Virus record (IMG/VR): IMGVR_UViG_3300006917_000192
Location: 1-20,708 of that record
Reading direction: 5' to 3' (one strand)
DNA length: 20,708 nucleotides
DNA from: a virus
A program made the translations under genes and the position numbers. Below the pieces are notes generated by a model. The model was not told where the DNA came from. It did not search any database and saw nothing but the letters and a program-made list of their open reading frames with translations. Shown piece by piece: positions 1 to 6,049 of this stretch. Every line of letters begins with the position of its first letter. Positions within the stretch are counted from its first letter, which is position 1.

Positions 1-299
1 ATCCACAGAACATAATTGGAGCACAGCAACTTTGGATCTTCAATACAAAGTTGAATCAATTGACCGTGTTTAATGCGTTAGGACCTTCTGGTTTCACGAT
101 CAAAGGAACTACAATTCAAAATTTTGATCCAGACTTATCGATCAAAAAGAAAGTCCGTAAACCAGAAGAAATCATTCCAAGAGTTTTAGATGGAGGAAAG
201 ATAGTATTAAAGAAATTGATGTCTGAATTAAAAACAAAACCAATTGATGTGAATGGACGAATTAATGATGATACAATCTTACTAAGATCACTAAGATAG
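1..299 (+). CDS. C-terminal part of an unidentified phage protein
   Basis: The frame is open from the left edge (first full codon at position 3) to TAG at 297-299, so the gene starts outside the window. A TTG at 51 could be read as a start, but the frame continues upstream with PQNIIGAQQLWIFNTK, which looks like genuine protein, so I treat it as truncated. The visible 98 residues include LTVFNALG, FTIKGTTIQNFD and a basic stretch SIKKKVRKPEE, and end in ILLRSLR. I do not recognise the family with confidence; the style resembles conserved genes of marine T4-like phages. It lies 8 nt upstream of the next gene and probably shares its transcript. No function is assigned. Confidence 0.75.
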   Translation, partial: PQNIIGAQQLWIFNTKLNQLTVFNALGPSGFTIKGTTIQNFDPDLSIKKKVRKPEEIIPRVLDGGKIVLKKLMSELKTKPIDVNGRINDDTILLRSLR

Positions 300-307
300 G
301 AGTTTTC

Positions 308-640
308 ATGCCAAAACAAAAAGAAGGAAAAACCAAAAATAACGTTGTAGTTTTTCCTAAAGTTAAACATGATACACCTCCTCAGACAGTTGAAGAGCTT
401 AAAAATAAAATTAGATTATCTAGAATGGAAATTGCTGACGTCTTAGCAGAAGAGATAACAAAAGAAAATGTTAGAATCATGATAGACAACGGCTATCACA
501 TCAATCATACAAAAGACATCGCATTCTTAATGACCACTATTAAATCAATTCTGTTGAGATATGATGAAATTGAATATCCTATTCAAGAAATGATAGACAA
601 ACAATTGACCTTTATCGATGAAGAAATGTTAGAAGATTAA
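308..640 (+). CDS. conserved small phage protein, unknown function
   Basis: A 110-residue protein with ATG start and a good ribosome binding site (ATAGGAG, about 296-302). The first 30 residues are basic and low in structure (KQKEGKTKNN); the rest is predicted helical and acidic at the end (FIDEEMLED). Residues about 30-55 (ELKNKIRLSRMEIADVLAEE) look like an amphipathic helix, and DIAFLMTTIKSILLRY about 80-95 like a second. There is no signal peptide, membrane segment or catalytic motif. It sits between the truncated first gene and RNase H in one operon. Similar small proteins occur beside RNase H in marine T4-like phages, but I can give no function. Confidence 0.75.
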   Translation: MPKQKEGKTKNNVVVFPKVKHDTPPQTVEELKNKIRLSRMEIADVLAEEITKENVRIMIDNGYHINHTKDIAFLMTTIKSILLRYDEIEYPIQEMIDKQLTFIDEEMLED

Positions 641-654
641 CAGCGGAGAATATA

Positions 655-1530
655 ATGATTATCCTTGATTTGAATCAAGTTATGATAGCCAACATCATGG
701 CACTTTATGGTAAGCATTTAGGTAAAACACCAATTGAACTTGATTTGTTTCGTTCAACCACTCTAAATACTATTAGATCCTTATATAAAAAGTTTGGCTC
801 TGAGTATGGCGAACTGATTATTGCAACAGATGGAAAACGTAGCTGGAGGAAAGATGTTTTTCCACACTATAAAGCGAATCGTAAGAAAAGTCGAGAAACA
901 TCTGATATCGACTGGGGCTTAATTTTCACAAACTTAAATGCTGTCCGTGATGAATTGAAAGAAATATTTCCTTATCGTGTCATTCATCTTGATCATGCTG
1001 AAGCTGATGATATTATTGGAACTATTGTTTGTGAATTTTCAGATCGAATTCTGCCCAAAAAAGAACATATCTTGATTCTATCTGGAGATAAAGATTTCAT
1101 CCAGTTACAGTCATATAATAGTTCTGTTCTGGTTAAGCAGTTTGATCCAATAAATAAGAAGTATATATCTAGTGATAATCCAAAAATGTTCATGAAAGAA
1201 CATATAATGAAGGGCGATGTTGGTGATGGTATTCCCAATTTTCTATCACCAGATAATAGTTTTGTGGATTCAATTAGGCAAAGACCAGTAACTAAAAAGA
1301 ATTTGGCTGAATGGGTAAAAAAGAAACCAGAAGAATTTTGCAATGAAGAAATGCTTCGTAACTATAAACGGAATGAAGTTTTGATAGATCTGTCAATGAC
1401 ACCACAATACATCAAAGACAAGATCATGCAAGAGTTTGAATCACAATCTGGAAAAGACAAATCAAAACTTTTCAATTACTTCATCAAGAATAAGTTAAAA
1501 GTTTTGATGGAATCTATTAATGATTTTTGA
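655..1530 (+). CDS. rnh: RNase H, FEN1-family 5'-3' nuclease
   Basis: A 291-residue protein close in length to T4 RNase H (305). In T4 this flap-endonuclease-family enzyme removes the RNA primers of lagging-strand fragments and some adjacent DNA, acting with gp32 behind the fork. The expected acidic metal-binding residues are visible: D5 (MIILDLNQ), D59 (ATDGKRSWRKD), E116/D118/D119 (HAEADDIIG), D145 and D147 (SGDKDF), and a helix-hairpin-helix region with D188 and D191 (GDVGDGIPN). The basic stretch HYKANRKK around 71-78 matches the DNA-binding arch of the family. The T4 order rnh ... 33-59-32 is kept here, with extra genes inserted between rnh and 33. The ATG at 655 follows CGGAG. Confidence 0.93.
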   Translation: MIILDLNQVMIANIMALYGKHLGKTPIELDLFRSTTLNTIRSLYKKFGSEYGELIIATDGKRSWRKDVFPHYKANRKKSRETSDIDWGLIFTNLNAVRDELKEIFPYRVIHLDHAEADDIIGTIVCEFSDRILPKKEHILILSGDKDFIQLQSYNSSVLVKQFDPINKKYISSDNPKMFMKEHIMKGDVGDGIPNFLSPDNSFVDSIRQRPVTKKNLAEWVKKKPEEFCNEEMLRNYKRNEVLIDLSMTPQYIKDKIMQEFESQSGKDKSKLFNYFIKNKLKVLMESINDF

Positions 1531-1538
1531 GGTTTTAG

Positions 1539-1955
1539 ATGAATAAATGTTTATACAATATTTTGAAAGAAATATCAGAACTCGGTTCCAATAAAGAAAA
1601 AGCACAAGCACTATCAACTAATAGATATGCTGATGCGTTTAAAACTATTTTCAAATATACATATGATTCTTCCATCAAATGGCTTCTACCAGAAGGTGAT
1701 CCGCCTTACAAGCCGTGTGAATTCTTGGACATTGAAGGAAGATTTCTATCCGAACTAAGAAAACTGTATTTGTTTGTTGAGGGAGGAAATCCTAACTTAA
1801 CAAATTTAAGACGAGAAACTTTGTTTATTCAGCTATTAGAATCAATAGATCCAAGTGATGCTAAACTACTTTTGGCAATCAAAGATAAAAAAAGTGCATT
1901 TAGCGGAATAAATAAAACTATAGTTCGTCAAGCTTTCCCTGATTTGGAAATTTGA
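1539..1955 (+). CDS. conserved T4-like phage protein (DUF6433-like)
   Basis: A 138-residue protein starting 8 nt after the rnh stop. It has the features of a small conserved family of marine T4-like phages, which I recall as DUF6433 but could not check: an N-terminal helix (LYNILKEISELGSNKEKAQAL), then KWLLPEGDPPYKP (about 48-60), ELRKLYLFVEGGNPNLTNLRRE (about 73-94) and ESIDPSDAKLLLAIKDKK (about 102-119). It is presumably cytoplasmic, with no membrane segment or recognisable catalytic centre. Its place between RNase H and PhoH suggests a role in DNA metabolism, but this is only inferred from position. Confidence 0.85.
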   Translation: MNKCLYNILKEISELGSNKEKAQALSTNRYADAFKTIFKYTYDSSIKWLLPEGDPPYKPCEFLDIEGRFLSELRKLYLFVEGGNPNLTNLRRETLFIQLLESIDPSDAKLLLAIKDKKSAFSGINKTIVRQAFPDLEI

Positions 1956-1965
1956 AGAGGAAACA

Positions 1966-2133
1966 ATGAGTAAGTCGTATAAAGAGCAGCGTCAAAATAA
2001 AGAATATGATTTTCTAGATAAGAAGCCAAGGCATGCTCAGAAAATCAACAAGAATCGTACAGAAAAGTTTATTCATAATGCTTTGAGATCTAAAAATCTT
2101 TTGGATCTTATTAAGTATTCTGAGGAAGAATAA
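1966..2133 (+). CDS. small basic protein, 55 residues
   Basis: ATG at 1966 follows a strong Shine-Dalgarno (GAAGAGGAA, about 1953-1961) and the frame ends with TAA at 2131-2133. The product starts MSKSYKEQRQNKEYDF, is rich in Lys, Arg and Asn (KKPRHAQKINKNR) and ends in LLDLIKYSEEE. It fits exactly between neighbours, 10 nt after the previous stop and 1 nt before the next start. Short charged proteins of this type are common at this place in marine T4-like phages. Residues 22-36 could bind nucleic acid, but I see no defined motif. Confidence 0.75.
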   Translation: MSKSYKEQRQNKEYDFLDKKPRHAQKINKNRTEKFIHNALRSKNLLDLIKYSEEE

Positions 2134-2134
2134 C

Positions 2135-2374
2135 ATGCCAACATATTCTTTTCAACACAAAGAAACTCAGGAGGTATTCGACATATTCTTTAAATCAATA
2201 GCATTAAAAGATGAATACCTTGAGCAAAATCCAGATGTTCAACAAATACATACCAGTTCTATTGGAGTGGTAGATCCGATAAGAATTGGATTAAGGAAAC
2301 CGGACGATGCTTTTAGAGACAAACTCAAAGATATTAAACGGGCACACAGACGAAGCACAATTAATACGTTTTGA
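2135..2374 (+). CDS. small conserved protein with FmdB-like N-terminus lacking zinc cysteines
   Basis: A 79-residue protein beginning MPTYSFQHKETQEVFDIFF. This resembles the start of FmdB-type zinc-ribbon proteins (MPxYxFxCxxC...), but the cysteines are absent, so it would be a ribbon-like fold without zinc, or only a superficial match. Residues 25-45 (KDEYLEQNPDVQQIHTSS) and the tail KPDDAFRDKLKDIKRAH are typical of a small family in T4-like marine phages. It ends in a basic helix. The last 68 nt overlap the likely start of phoH in another frame. Function unknown. Confidence 0.8.
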   Translation: MPTYSFQHKETQEVFDIFFKSIALKDEYLEQNPDVQQIHTSSIGVVDPIRIGLRKPDDAFRDKLKDIKRAHRRSTINTF

Positions 2375-3089
2375 GAGAAAATTAAATAAAAAAAGAAACA
2401 AACAACAAATAAAACAAGAAGAGATTCAAAGAAACCATTTACATCTTAAAAGAATAAATCCGCTTACTGACAATCAAAGAAAAGCATTTAAATCATGGAA
2501 TTCTGGTTATAATTTGCTGCTTCATGGATTAGCAGGAACTGGAAAATCTTACATCTCATTGTATTTGGCTCTTAGAGAAATACTCGAAAATGACGGTCGT
2601 TATAAGAGCATAGTCATTGTTAGAAGTGCAGTCCCCACTAGAGACATTGGATTCTTACCGGGATCCATAAAAGACAAAACAAAAGTTTATGAAATGCCTT
2701 ATCAAACTATCTGCACAGATTTGTTTGGAAGAGGCGATGCATATGAGCTACTTAAAACTAAACGAATAATTGACTTCACTACTACTTCATTTATTCGTGG
2801 TAATACATTCTATGATACTATAGTCATTGTCGACGAAGTTAATAACATGAGTTTTCATGAACTGGACTCTGTTATTACGCGTCTCGGAGACAATTGCAGA
2901 ATGATGATGTGCGGTGACTATAGACAATCAGACTTAGGTTATAATGAAAAGAATGGACTCTTATCTTTCATCAGTATCCTTGATGATATGAAAGGATTCT
3001 CACATGTTGAATTTGAAATTGAAGACATAGTAAGATCAGGCTTAGTGAAGGAATATATCATTGCAAAACATAAGCGCGGCATTACGTAA
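2307..3089 (+). CDS. phoH: PhoH-like ATPase
   Basis: A 260-residue P-loop ATPase. Walker A is GLAGTGKS at 74-81 and Walker B is TIVIVDE at 171-177. RSAVPTRDIGFLPG (106-119) and the sensor-like MMMCGDYRQSDL (199-210) are typical of the PhoH family. PhoH proteins are cytoplasmic RNA/DNA-associated ATPases, very common in marine phages; their phage role is unsettled and may not be phosphate starvation. The ATG at 2307 lies inside the previous gene, preceded by AAGGAAA (about 2294-2300), giving a 68-nt overlap; no other standard start exists before residue 40, so I keep it. The 50 residues before the ATPase core are basic and probably flexible. Confidence 0.92.
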   Translation: MLLETNSKILNGHTDEAQLIRFERKLNKKRNKQQIKQEEIQRNHLHLKRINPLTDNQRKAFKSWNSGYNLLLHGLAGTGKSYISLYLALREILENDGRYKSIVIVRSAVPTRDIGFLPGSIKDKTKVYEMPYQTICTDLFGRGDAYELLKTKRIIDFTTTSFIRGNTFYDTIVIVDEVNNMSFHELDSVITRLGDNCRMMMCGDYRQSDLGYNEKNGLLSFISILDDMKGFSHVEFEIEDIVRSGLVKEYIIAKHKRGIT

Positions 3090-3111
3090 TAAATTTTTCC
3101 AGCGAGAGGAA

Positions 3112-3744
3112 ATGGAATTCCTTGAGCTGGAATCTTTTATAGAAAACGACAAAAGATTTTATCTTACTCCTACTGGAGAAAAATACCCATCGGTGACGAC
3201 TGTACTTGGAAGCGCGTCTGATAAAAGATGGTTATATGAGTGGAGAAAAAAAGTAGGAGAAGAAAAAGCCAATAAGATATCAAATCATGCAGCTACTCGC
3301 GGTACAAGACTTCATAGCATGTGTGAAAAATACATGTTGAATGATGAATCATTTGCTGAGAAGCAAATGCCTCTAACAATAGAGATGTTTAAATCTATAC
3401 AAAAATATATAGATATGGTTGATTTGGTATATGGAAATGAGATACCGCTTTATTCGCATGATCTGAAAACGGCAGGAAGAACTGATTTGTTTTGTCAAGT
3501 AGGTGGGAAAAACGCCATACTCGATTTCAAAACATCCAGTCGCCAAAAAGATGAAGAAGATATTGAAAGTTATTTTCTTCAAGCAACGACTTATTGCATG
3601 ATGATCGAAGAGCTCAAACAAATTGAAGTTCCAAAGATCATAATTTTAATTGCAGTTGAGGGAGATCGACCTCAATATTTTATAAAATCTACATCATCAT
3701 ATAGAGATAAAGTAAGAAAGATATTTAAAACTTATCAAGGGTAG
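3112..3744 (+). CDS. PD-(D/E)XK (RecB/Cas4-like) nuclease
   Basis: A 210-residue protein with the ordered motifs of RecB-family nucleases: RGTRLHSMCEKYM with H68, E110, AGRTDLF with D125, AILDFKTS with D138 and K140, and FLQATTYCMM with Q157 (the QxxxY helix). This set predicts a metal-dependent DNA exonuclease or flap nuclease, cytoplasmic, acting in recombination or repair with the neighbouring replication genes. I chose ATG at 3112 rather than TTG at 3061, because the upstream stretch overlaps the end of phoH and adds no family-like sequence. The AGAGGA before 3112 is unusually close to the ATG, so the exact start is uncertain. Genes of this type recur next to phoH in T4-like marine phages. 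Confidence 0.87.
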   Translation: MEFLELESFIENDKRFYLTPTGEKYPSVTTVLGSASDKRWLYEWRKKVGEEKANKISNHAATRGTRLHSMCEKYMLNDESFAEKQMPLTIEMFKSIQKYIDMVDLVYGNEIPLYSHDLKTAGRTDLFCQVGGKNAILDFKTSSRQKDEEDIESYFLQATTYCMMIEELKQIEVPKIIILIAVEGDRPQYFIKSTSSYRDKVRKIFKTYQG

Positions 3745-3751
3745 AATACTC

Positions 3752-4201
3752 ATGAACATTAAAGTTTACAAGTGTTCAGATGAGGAATTAAAAAATGAAA
3801 TACGAGATTTATCAACTCGTGCTCTTGAATTTATGTTTAAAAAAAGAAAAAAAATACTTAATAAAGTCTATATTAGTATAAAGATAGATAATGAAGAAAC
3901 TGGTAAAGAAAAAGCTTACGGTTTATGTTCTTGGACAGATCAGATGCATAAACCAAAACGATTCAGTATTGTTCTGAATGATAAAGTTTCAAAGAAAACA
4001 TTTAAGCAAACACTACTTCATGAGCTAGTTCATGTCAAACAATACTTATTGAATGAACTTAAGGATTGCCAAAACGGTAGTATCAAGTGGAAAAAGAAAG
4101 AATATGAAGATACTCAAACATATTATGAATACATTAATTTGCCATGGGAAAAACAAGCCACTGCGATAAGTCAGAAGCTATATCAAAAATTGTGTACATA
4201 A
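3752..4201 (+). CDS. SprT-like zinc metallopeptidase
   Basis: A 149-residue protein with a clear HExxH zinc-metalloprotease motif, HELVH at 90-94, within KQTLLHELVHVKQY. It is preceded by a strand RFSIVLNDKV and followed by a C-terminal segment WEKQATAISQKLYQ that may supply the third ligand. This matches small SprT-like peptidases found in T4-like marine phages. In cells SprT/Spartan proteases act on DNA-bound proteins; that role for the phage enzyme is only an inference, though the replication-gene setting agrees. It starts 7 nt after the nuclease gene behind AAGGGTAG. The many Lys codons as AAA match the neighbours. Confidence 0.85.
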   Translation: MNIKVYKCSDEELKNEIRDLSTRALEFMFKKRKKILNKVYISIKIDNEETGKEKAYGLCSWTDQMHKPKRFSIVLNDKVSKKTFKQTLLHELVHVKQYLLNELKDCQNGSIKWKKKEYEDTQTYYEYINLPWEKQATAISQKLYQKLCT

Positions 4202-4204
4202 ATA
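4197..4204 (+). promoter_or_regulatory. late-type -10 box CATAAATA before the tRNA
   Basis: CATAAATA differs from the T4 late box TATAAATA only in its first base. It overlaps the stop of the metallopeptidase gene and would start RNA near 4210, 20 nt before the tRNA. It could let the tRNA and lysis region be transcribed late. It is a short match at a sensible place in an AT-rich genome, so confidence is moderate. Confidence 0.4.
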
Positions 4205-4229
4205 GATAACTTGTTTATTATTACTAAAT

Positions 4230-4305
<76 letters not shown>

Positions 4306-4307
4306 TT

Positions 4308-4315
4308 TATAAATA
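4308..4315 (+). promoter_or_regulatory. late promoter box TATAAATA
   Basis: An exact match to the T4 late -10 consensus (recognised in T4 by gp55 RNA polymerase with gp33 and the sliding clamp). It lies 2 nt after the tRNA. With T4 geometry, transcription would start at about 4321, only 5 nt before the ATG at 4326, and would run through the 34-residue ORF and the cell-wall hydrolase, which are expected late products. Confidence 0.65.
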
Positions 4316-4325
4316 AGATAAGTTT

Positions 4326-4523
4326 ATGATACAATTGAATCCTCCATTGCCCATAATCACACCAAAAGGAAAAGGCTGGGCACATTTTTTAATAGATCGT
4401 TCTCAGGAACATCATCTAGAATGGGTTGTCTTCATCGATCAAACGGGAGAATGTTGGACTTTCAGGAATCCTGAAATACGGATTCAAGAAAACTATAGCA
4501 TGGGAAGACAAAAACATCAATAG
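4326..4523 (+). CDS. conserved small phage protein, unknown function
   Basis: A 65-residue protein beginning MIQLNPPLPIITPKGKGWAH and containing DRSQEHHLEWVVFIDQTGECWTF. This pattern, a beta-rich core with HH and a GECWTF strand, is a small conserved family in T4-like marine phages that I recognise by style but cannot name. The predicted late transcript starts about 5 nt before the ATG, so this gene would be almost leaderless from that promoter and has no clear Shine-Dalgarno. It could also be translated from longer upstream RNA. No membrane segment. Confidence 0.8.
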   Translation: MIQLNPPLPIITPKGKGWAHFLIDRSQEHHLEWVVFIDQTGECWTFRNPEIRIQENYSMGRQKHQ

Positions 4524-4557
4524 GACATAGTCCTCTCCCTTAAATAAGGAGATCAAA

Positions 4558-4662
4558 ATGTTTAAAACAATACTAATTGGGATCATTTTGTGTATCCCTT
4601 CTATAGCACACAATCAAACGTTAATTCATTATAATGATCGTTACTTATTTCAAAACAAGTAA
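4558..4662 (+). CDS. 34-residue signal-peptide-like protein coupled to hydrolase
   Basis: ATG at 4558 follows a strong Shine-Dalgarno (AAGGAG, about 4546-4551). The protein starts MFKTILIGIILCIPSIA: a Lys at position 3, a hydrophobic run about 5-14, and S15-x-A17, which fits signal peptidase I cleavage before H18. The mature part would be only 17 residues (HNQTLIHYNDRYLFQNK). The TAA at 4660-4662 shares its last A with the ATG of the cell-wall hydrolase (TAATG), as several sure gene pairs here do. It may be a membrane lysis helper (pinholin- or spanin-like) or a detached signal peptide for the hydrolase. No family recognised. Confidence 0.6.
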   Translation: MFKTILIGIILCIPSIAHNQTLIHYNDRYLFQNK

Positions 4663-5096
4663 TGTTAATAGAAAAAGTAGGCTACAGACCATATAACAAA
4701 GTGATCAATCAAAAACAATTAAAGTGTTTAACCGATAACGTATACTTTGAAGCTGGTAACGACACAGAAAGCGCAAAAATAGCAGTTGCACTAGTCACGT
4801 TGAATCGGTTAAAGCACGAATATTTCCCTGATACTATTTGTGATGTAGTTTATCAAAGAACAAAATGGAAATGTCAATTCACTTGGGTGTGTAAAGGTCT
4901 GAGAAGAGTCTATTACAGAAATACTTATAATGAAAGCAAGAAAATAGCTGAATATGTAATCATGAATTATGATCATATTGAGGATAACACGAAAGGAGCT
5001 ACATTTTTTCACCATAGACGTATCCATAACCCCTTTATAAGAATCGGTGCTCGAAGAACTGCTTCTATAGGAAAACATATTTTTTACAAACTATGA
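4662..5096 (+). CDS. SleB/CwlJ-type cell-wall hydrolase (probable endolysin)
   Basis: A 144-residue protein with the features of the Hydrolase_2 (SleB/CwlJ) family, lytic transglycosylases or amidases that cut peptidoglycan. LTDNVYFEAGNDTESAKIAVALVTLNRL holds the putative catalytic Glu (E30) and the typical N-R; ICDVVYQRTKWKCQFTW (about 66-82) and GATFFHHRRIHNPF (about 121-134) are the other family blocks. It lacks its own signal peptide. The upstream 34-residue ORF overlaps it by TAATG, and a late promoter lies upstream, so it is probably the lysis endolysin. It overlaps the next gene by ATGA. Confidence 0.88.
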   Translation: MLIEKVGYRPYNKVINQKQLKCLTDNVYFEAGNDTESAKIAVALVTLNRLKHEYFPDTICDVVYQRTKWKCQFTWVCKGLRRVYYRNTYNESKKIAEYVIMNYDHIEDNTKGATFFHHRRIHNPFIRIGARRTASIGKHIFYKL

Positions 5097-5335
5097 AAAA
5101 AATTAAAATCAATTCAGTAAAATCAGTTCAAGACTTCATCAAAGAAATTGATGCGTTGGTGAATGATTTTCAACTCGATTACATAGACGCAGTTGTTTAT
5201 TATTGTGAAAAAAACAATATTGAAATCGAAACAGCTGCTTCCCTCGTAAAAAGCTCAAGTAAGATTAAAGCTAAAGTACAATTAGCTGCTGAAGAAAAAA
5301 ATTATATTGCTAAAAGTGCTAAGCTTCCAATATGA
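5093..5335 (+). CDS. 33: gp33-like late transcription coactivator
   Basis: An 80-residue helical protein immediately before gp59, the place of gene 33 in T4 (33-59-32). In T4, gp33 bridges the RNA polymerase beta flap and the sliding clamp so that late promoters are activated. This protein is shorter than T4 gp33 (112) but has the pattern I recall for the short marine versions: SVQDFIKEIDALVNDFQLDYIDAVVYYCEKNNIEIETAASLVKSS..., then a Lys-rich helix ending in KSAKLPI. Assignment rests mainly on gene order. It overlaps both neighbours by ATGA, so translation is likely coupled. Confidence 0.7.
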   Translation: MKKIKINSVKSVQDFIKEIDALVNDFQLDYIDAVVYYCEKNNIEIETAASLVKSSSKIKAKVQLAAEEKNYIAKSAKLPI

Positions 5336-5913
5336 TCATGGAACCGTTTGAGGCGTACAAGAAATACTTAGCGTTAAAACAACATTTTACAAGAGATAGC
5401 TATGACTATTTCAAGTACAATGGAAAAGTTAACGCCAAGAGCACGTCATTCGATGTGCGTAAAGACAAGTACATGTTTTATAAGCTGTCAAAGAAAAAAG
5501 ACGTAGAAGGTTACTTGATAGCAAACATGTTGAATAGTGACAAGTCGTGGATTGGCGATCTTTTGTCGTCAGAGTCTGAAGAAGTCTATATTAACTGGTT
5601 AAAGCGTCAAGAATCATTATCATATGTTTTTCAAAATGATCTATCTAAACTTGATGATGATATGAATTTGAATTTTAAATCAAAAGACGGAGAGTACCCT
5701 CTAGCTCTTGTTCTCTATTTTAGAAATGAAATATGTCTAGAAACTCTTATCATTATCAATGAAATTTTAAACATCTTCAAACATTGGAACAAAACCATAA
5801 AAGACACGGTGGTTTGGCCTGACATTTTTAAGAAGTGTCAGAAGTATCAATCGTTCCTAAAGTTTGATAAACGAACATATGTTAATCTGCTCAAGAGTAG
5901 ATTTGATATGTAA
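5332..5913 (+). CDS. 59: gp59 DNA helicase loader
   Basis: A 193-residue, almost all-helical protein, similar in length to T4 gp59 (217). In T4 gp59 binds forked DNA and gp32 and loads the gp41 helicase. Shared features: FEAYKKYLALKQHFTRDSYDYFKYNGKV near the N-terminus (T4 has KLYLMIKQHM...DVIKYN), RKDKYMFYKLSKK (T4 RRDKYFFQKLSEK), SWIGDLLSSESEEVYINWLKR (T4 AWIGDISDADALVFYREYIGR) and the tail LVLYFRNEICLETLIIINEILNIF. Start at 5332 overlaps gene 33 by ATGA; an in-frame ATG at 5338 is an alternative. It directly precedes gp32. Confidence 0.93.
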   Translation: MIMEPFEAYKKYLALKQHFTRDSYDYFKYNGKVNAKSTSFDVRKDKYMFYKLSKKKDVEGYLIANMLNSDKSWIGDLLSSESEEVYINWLKRQESLSYVFQNDLSKLDDDMNLNFKSKDGEYPLALVLYFRNEICLETLIIINEILNIFKHWNKTIKDTVVWPDIFKKCQKYQSFLKFDKRTYVNLLKSRFDM

Positions 5914-6049
5914 TTATTATTCTATATGTGATAGAATAAATAAGTTTGTAATATTCACTATTTTATGGATATTCATTGAACAGAGAATATTATCATATAA
6001 GTAAATATACAAATACACTGTAATACACTGTAATACGAGGTAAATACAA
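5914..6049 (+). promoter_or_regulatory. structured leader of gp32 with tandem repeats
   Basis: The 136 nt between genes 59 and 32 are rich in structure. A 9-bp hairpin pairs 5917-5925 with 5931-5939 (loop ATGTG). The segment GAATATT (5985-5991) can pair either with AATATTC (5950-5956) or with ATATTC (5969-5974). A period-10 repeat, AATACACTGT at 6012-6021 and 6022-6031 and AATACGAGGT at 6032-6041, ends in the ribosome binding site GAGG, 9 nt before the ATG. AATAAATA at 5935-5942 is a possible weak late box. In T4 the gp32 leader is an autogenous operator, with a folded element and an unstructured repeat bound by gp32; this leader has the same layout, by inference. Confidence 0.55.

Noticed and set aside
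3061-3111. TTG start for the PD-(D/E)XK nuclease
   Set aside because: Adds 17 residues that overlap the end of phoH and do not look like the family; ATG at 3112 is preferred.
4522-4534. Hairpin AGGAC-ATA-GTCCT after the stop at 4521-4523
   Set aside because: Only 5 bp and no run of T after it, so not a convincing terminator.
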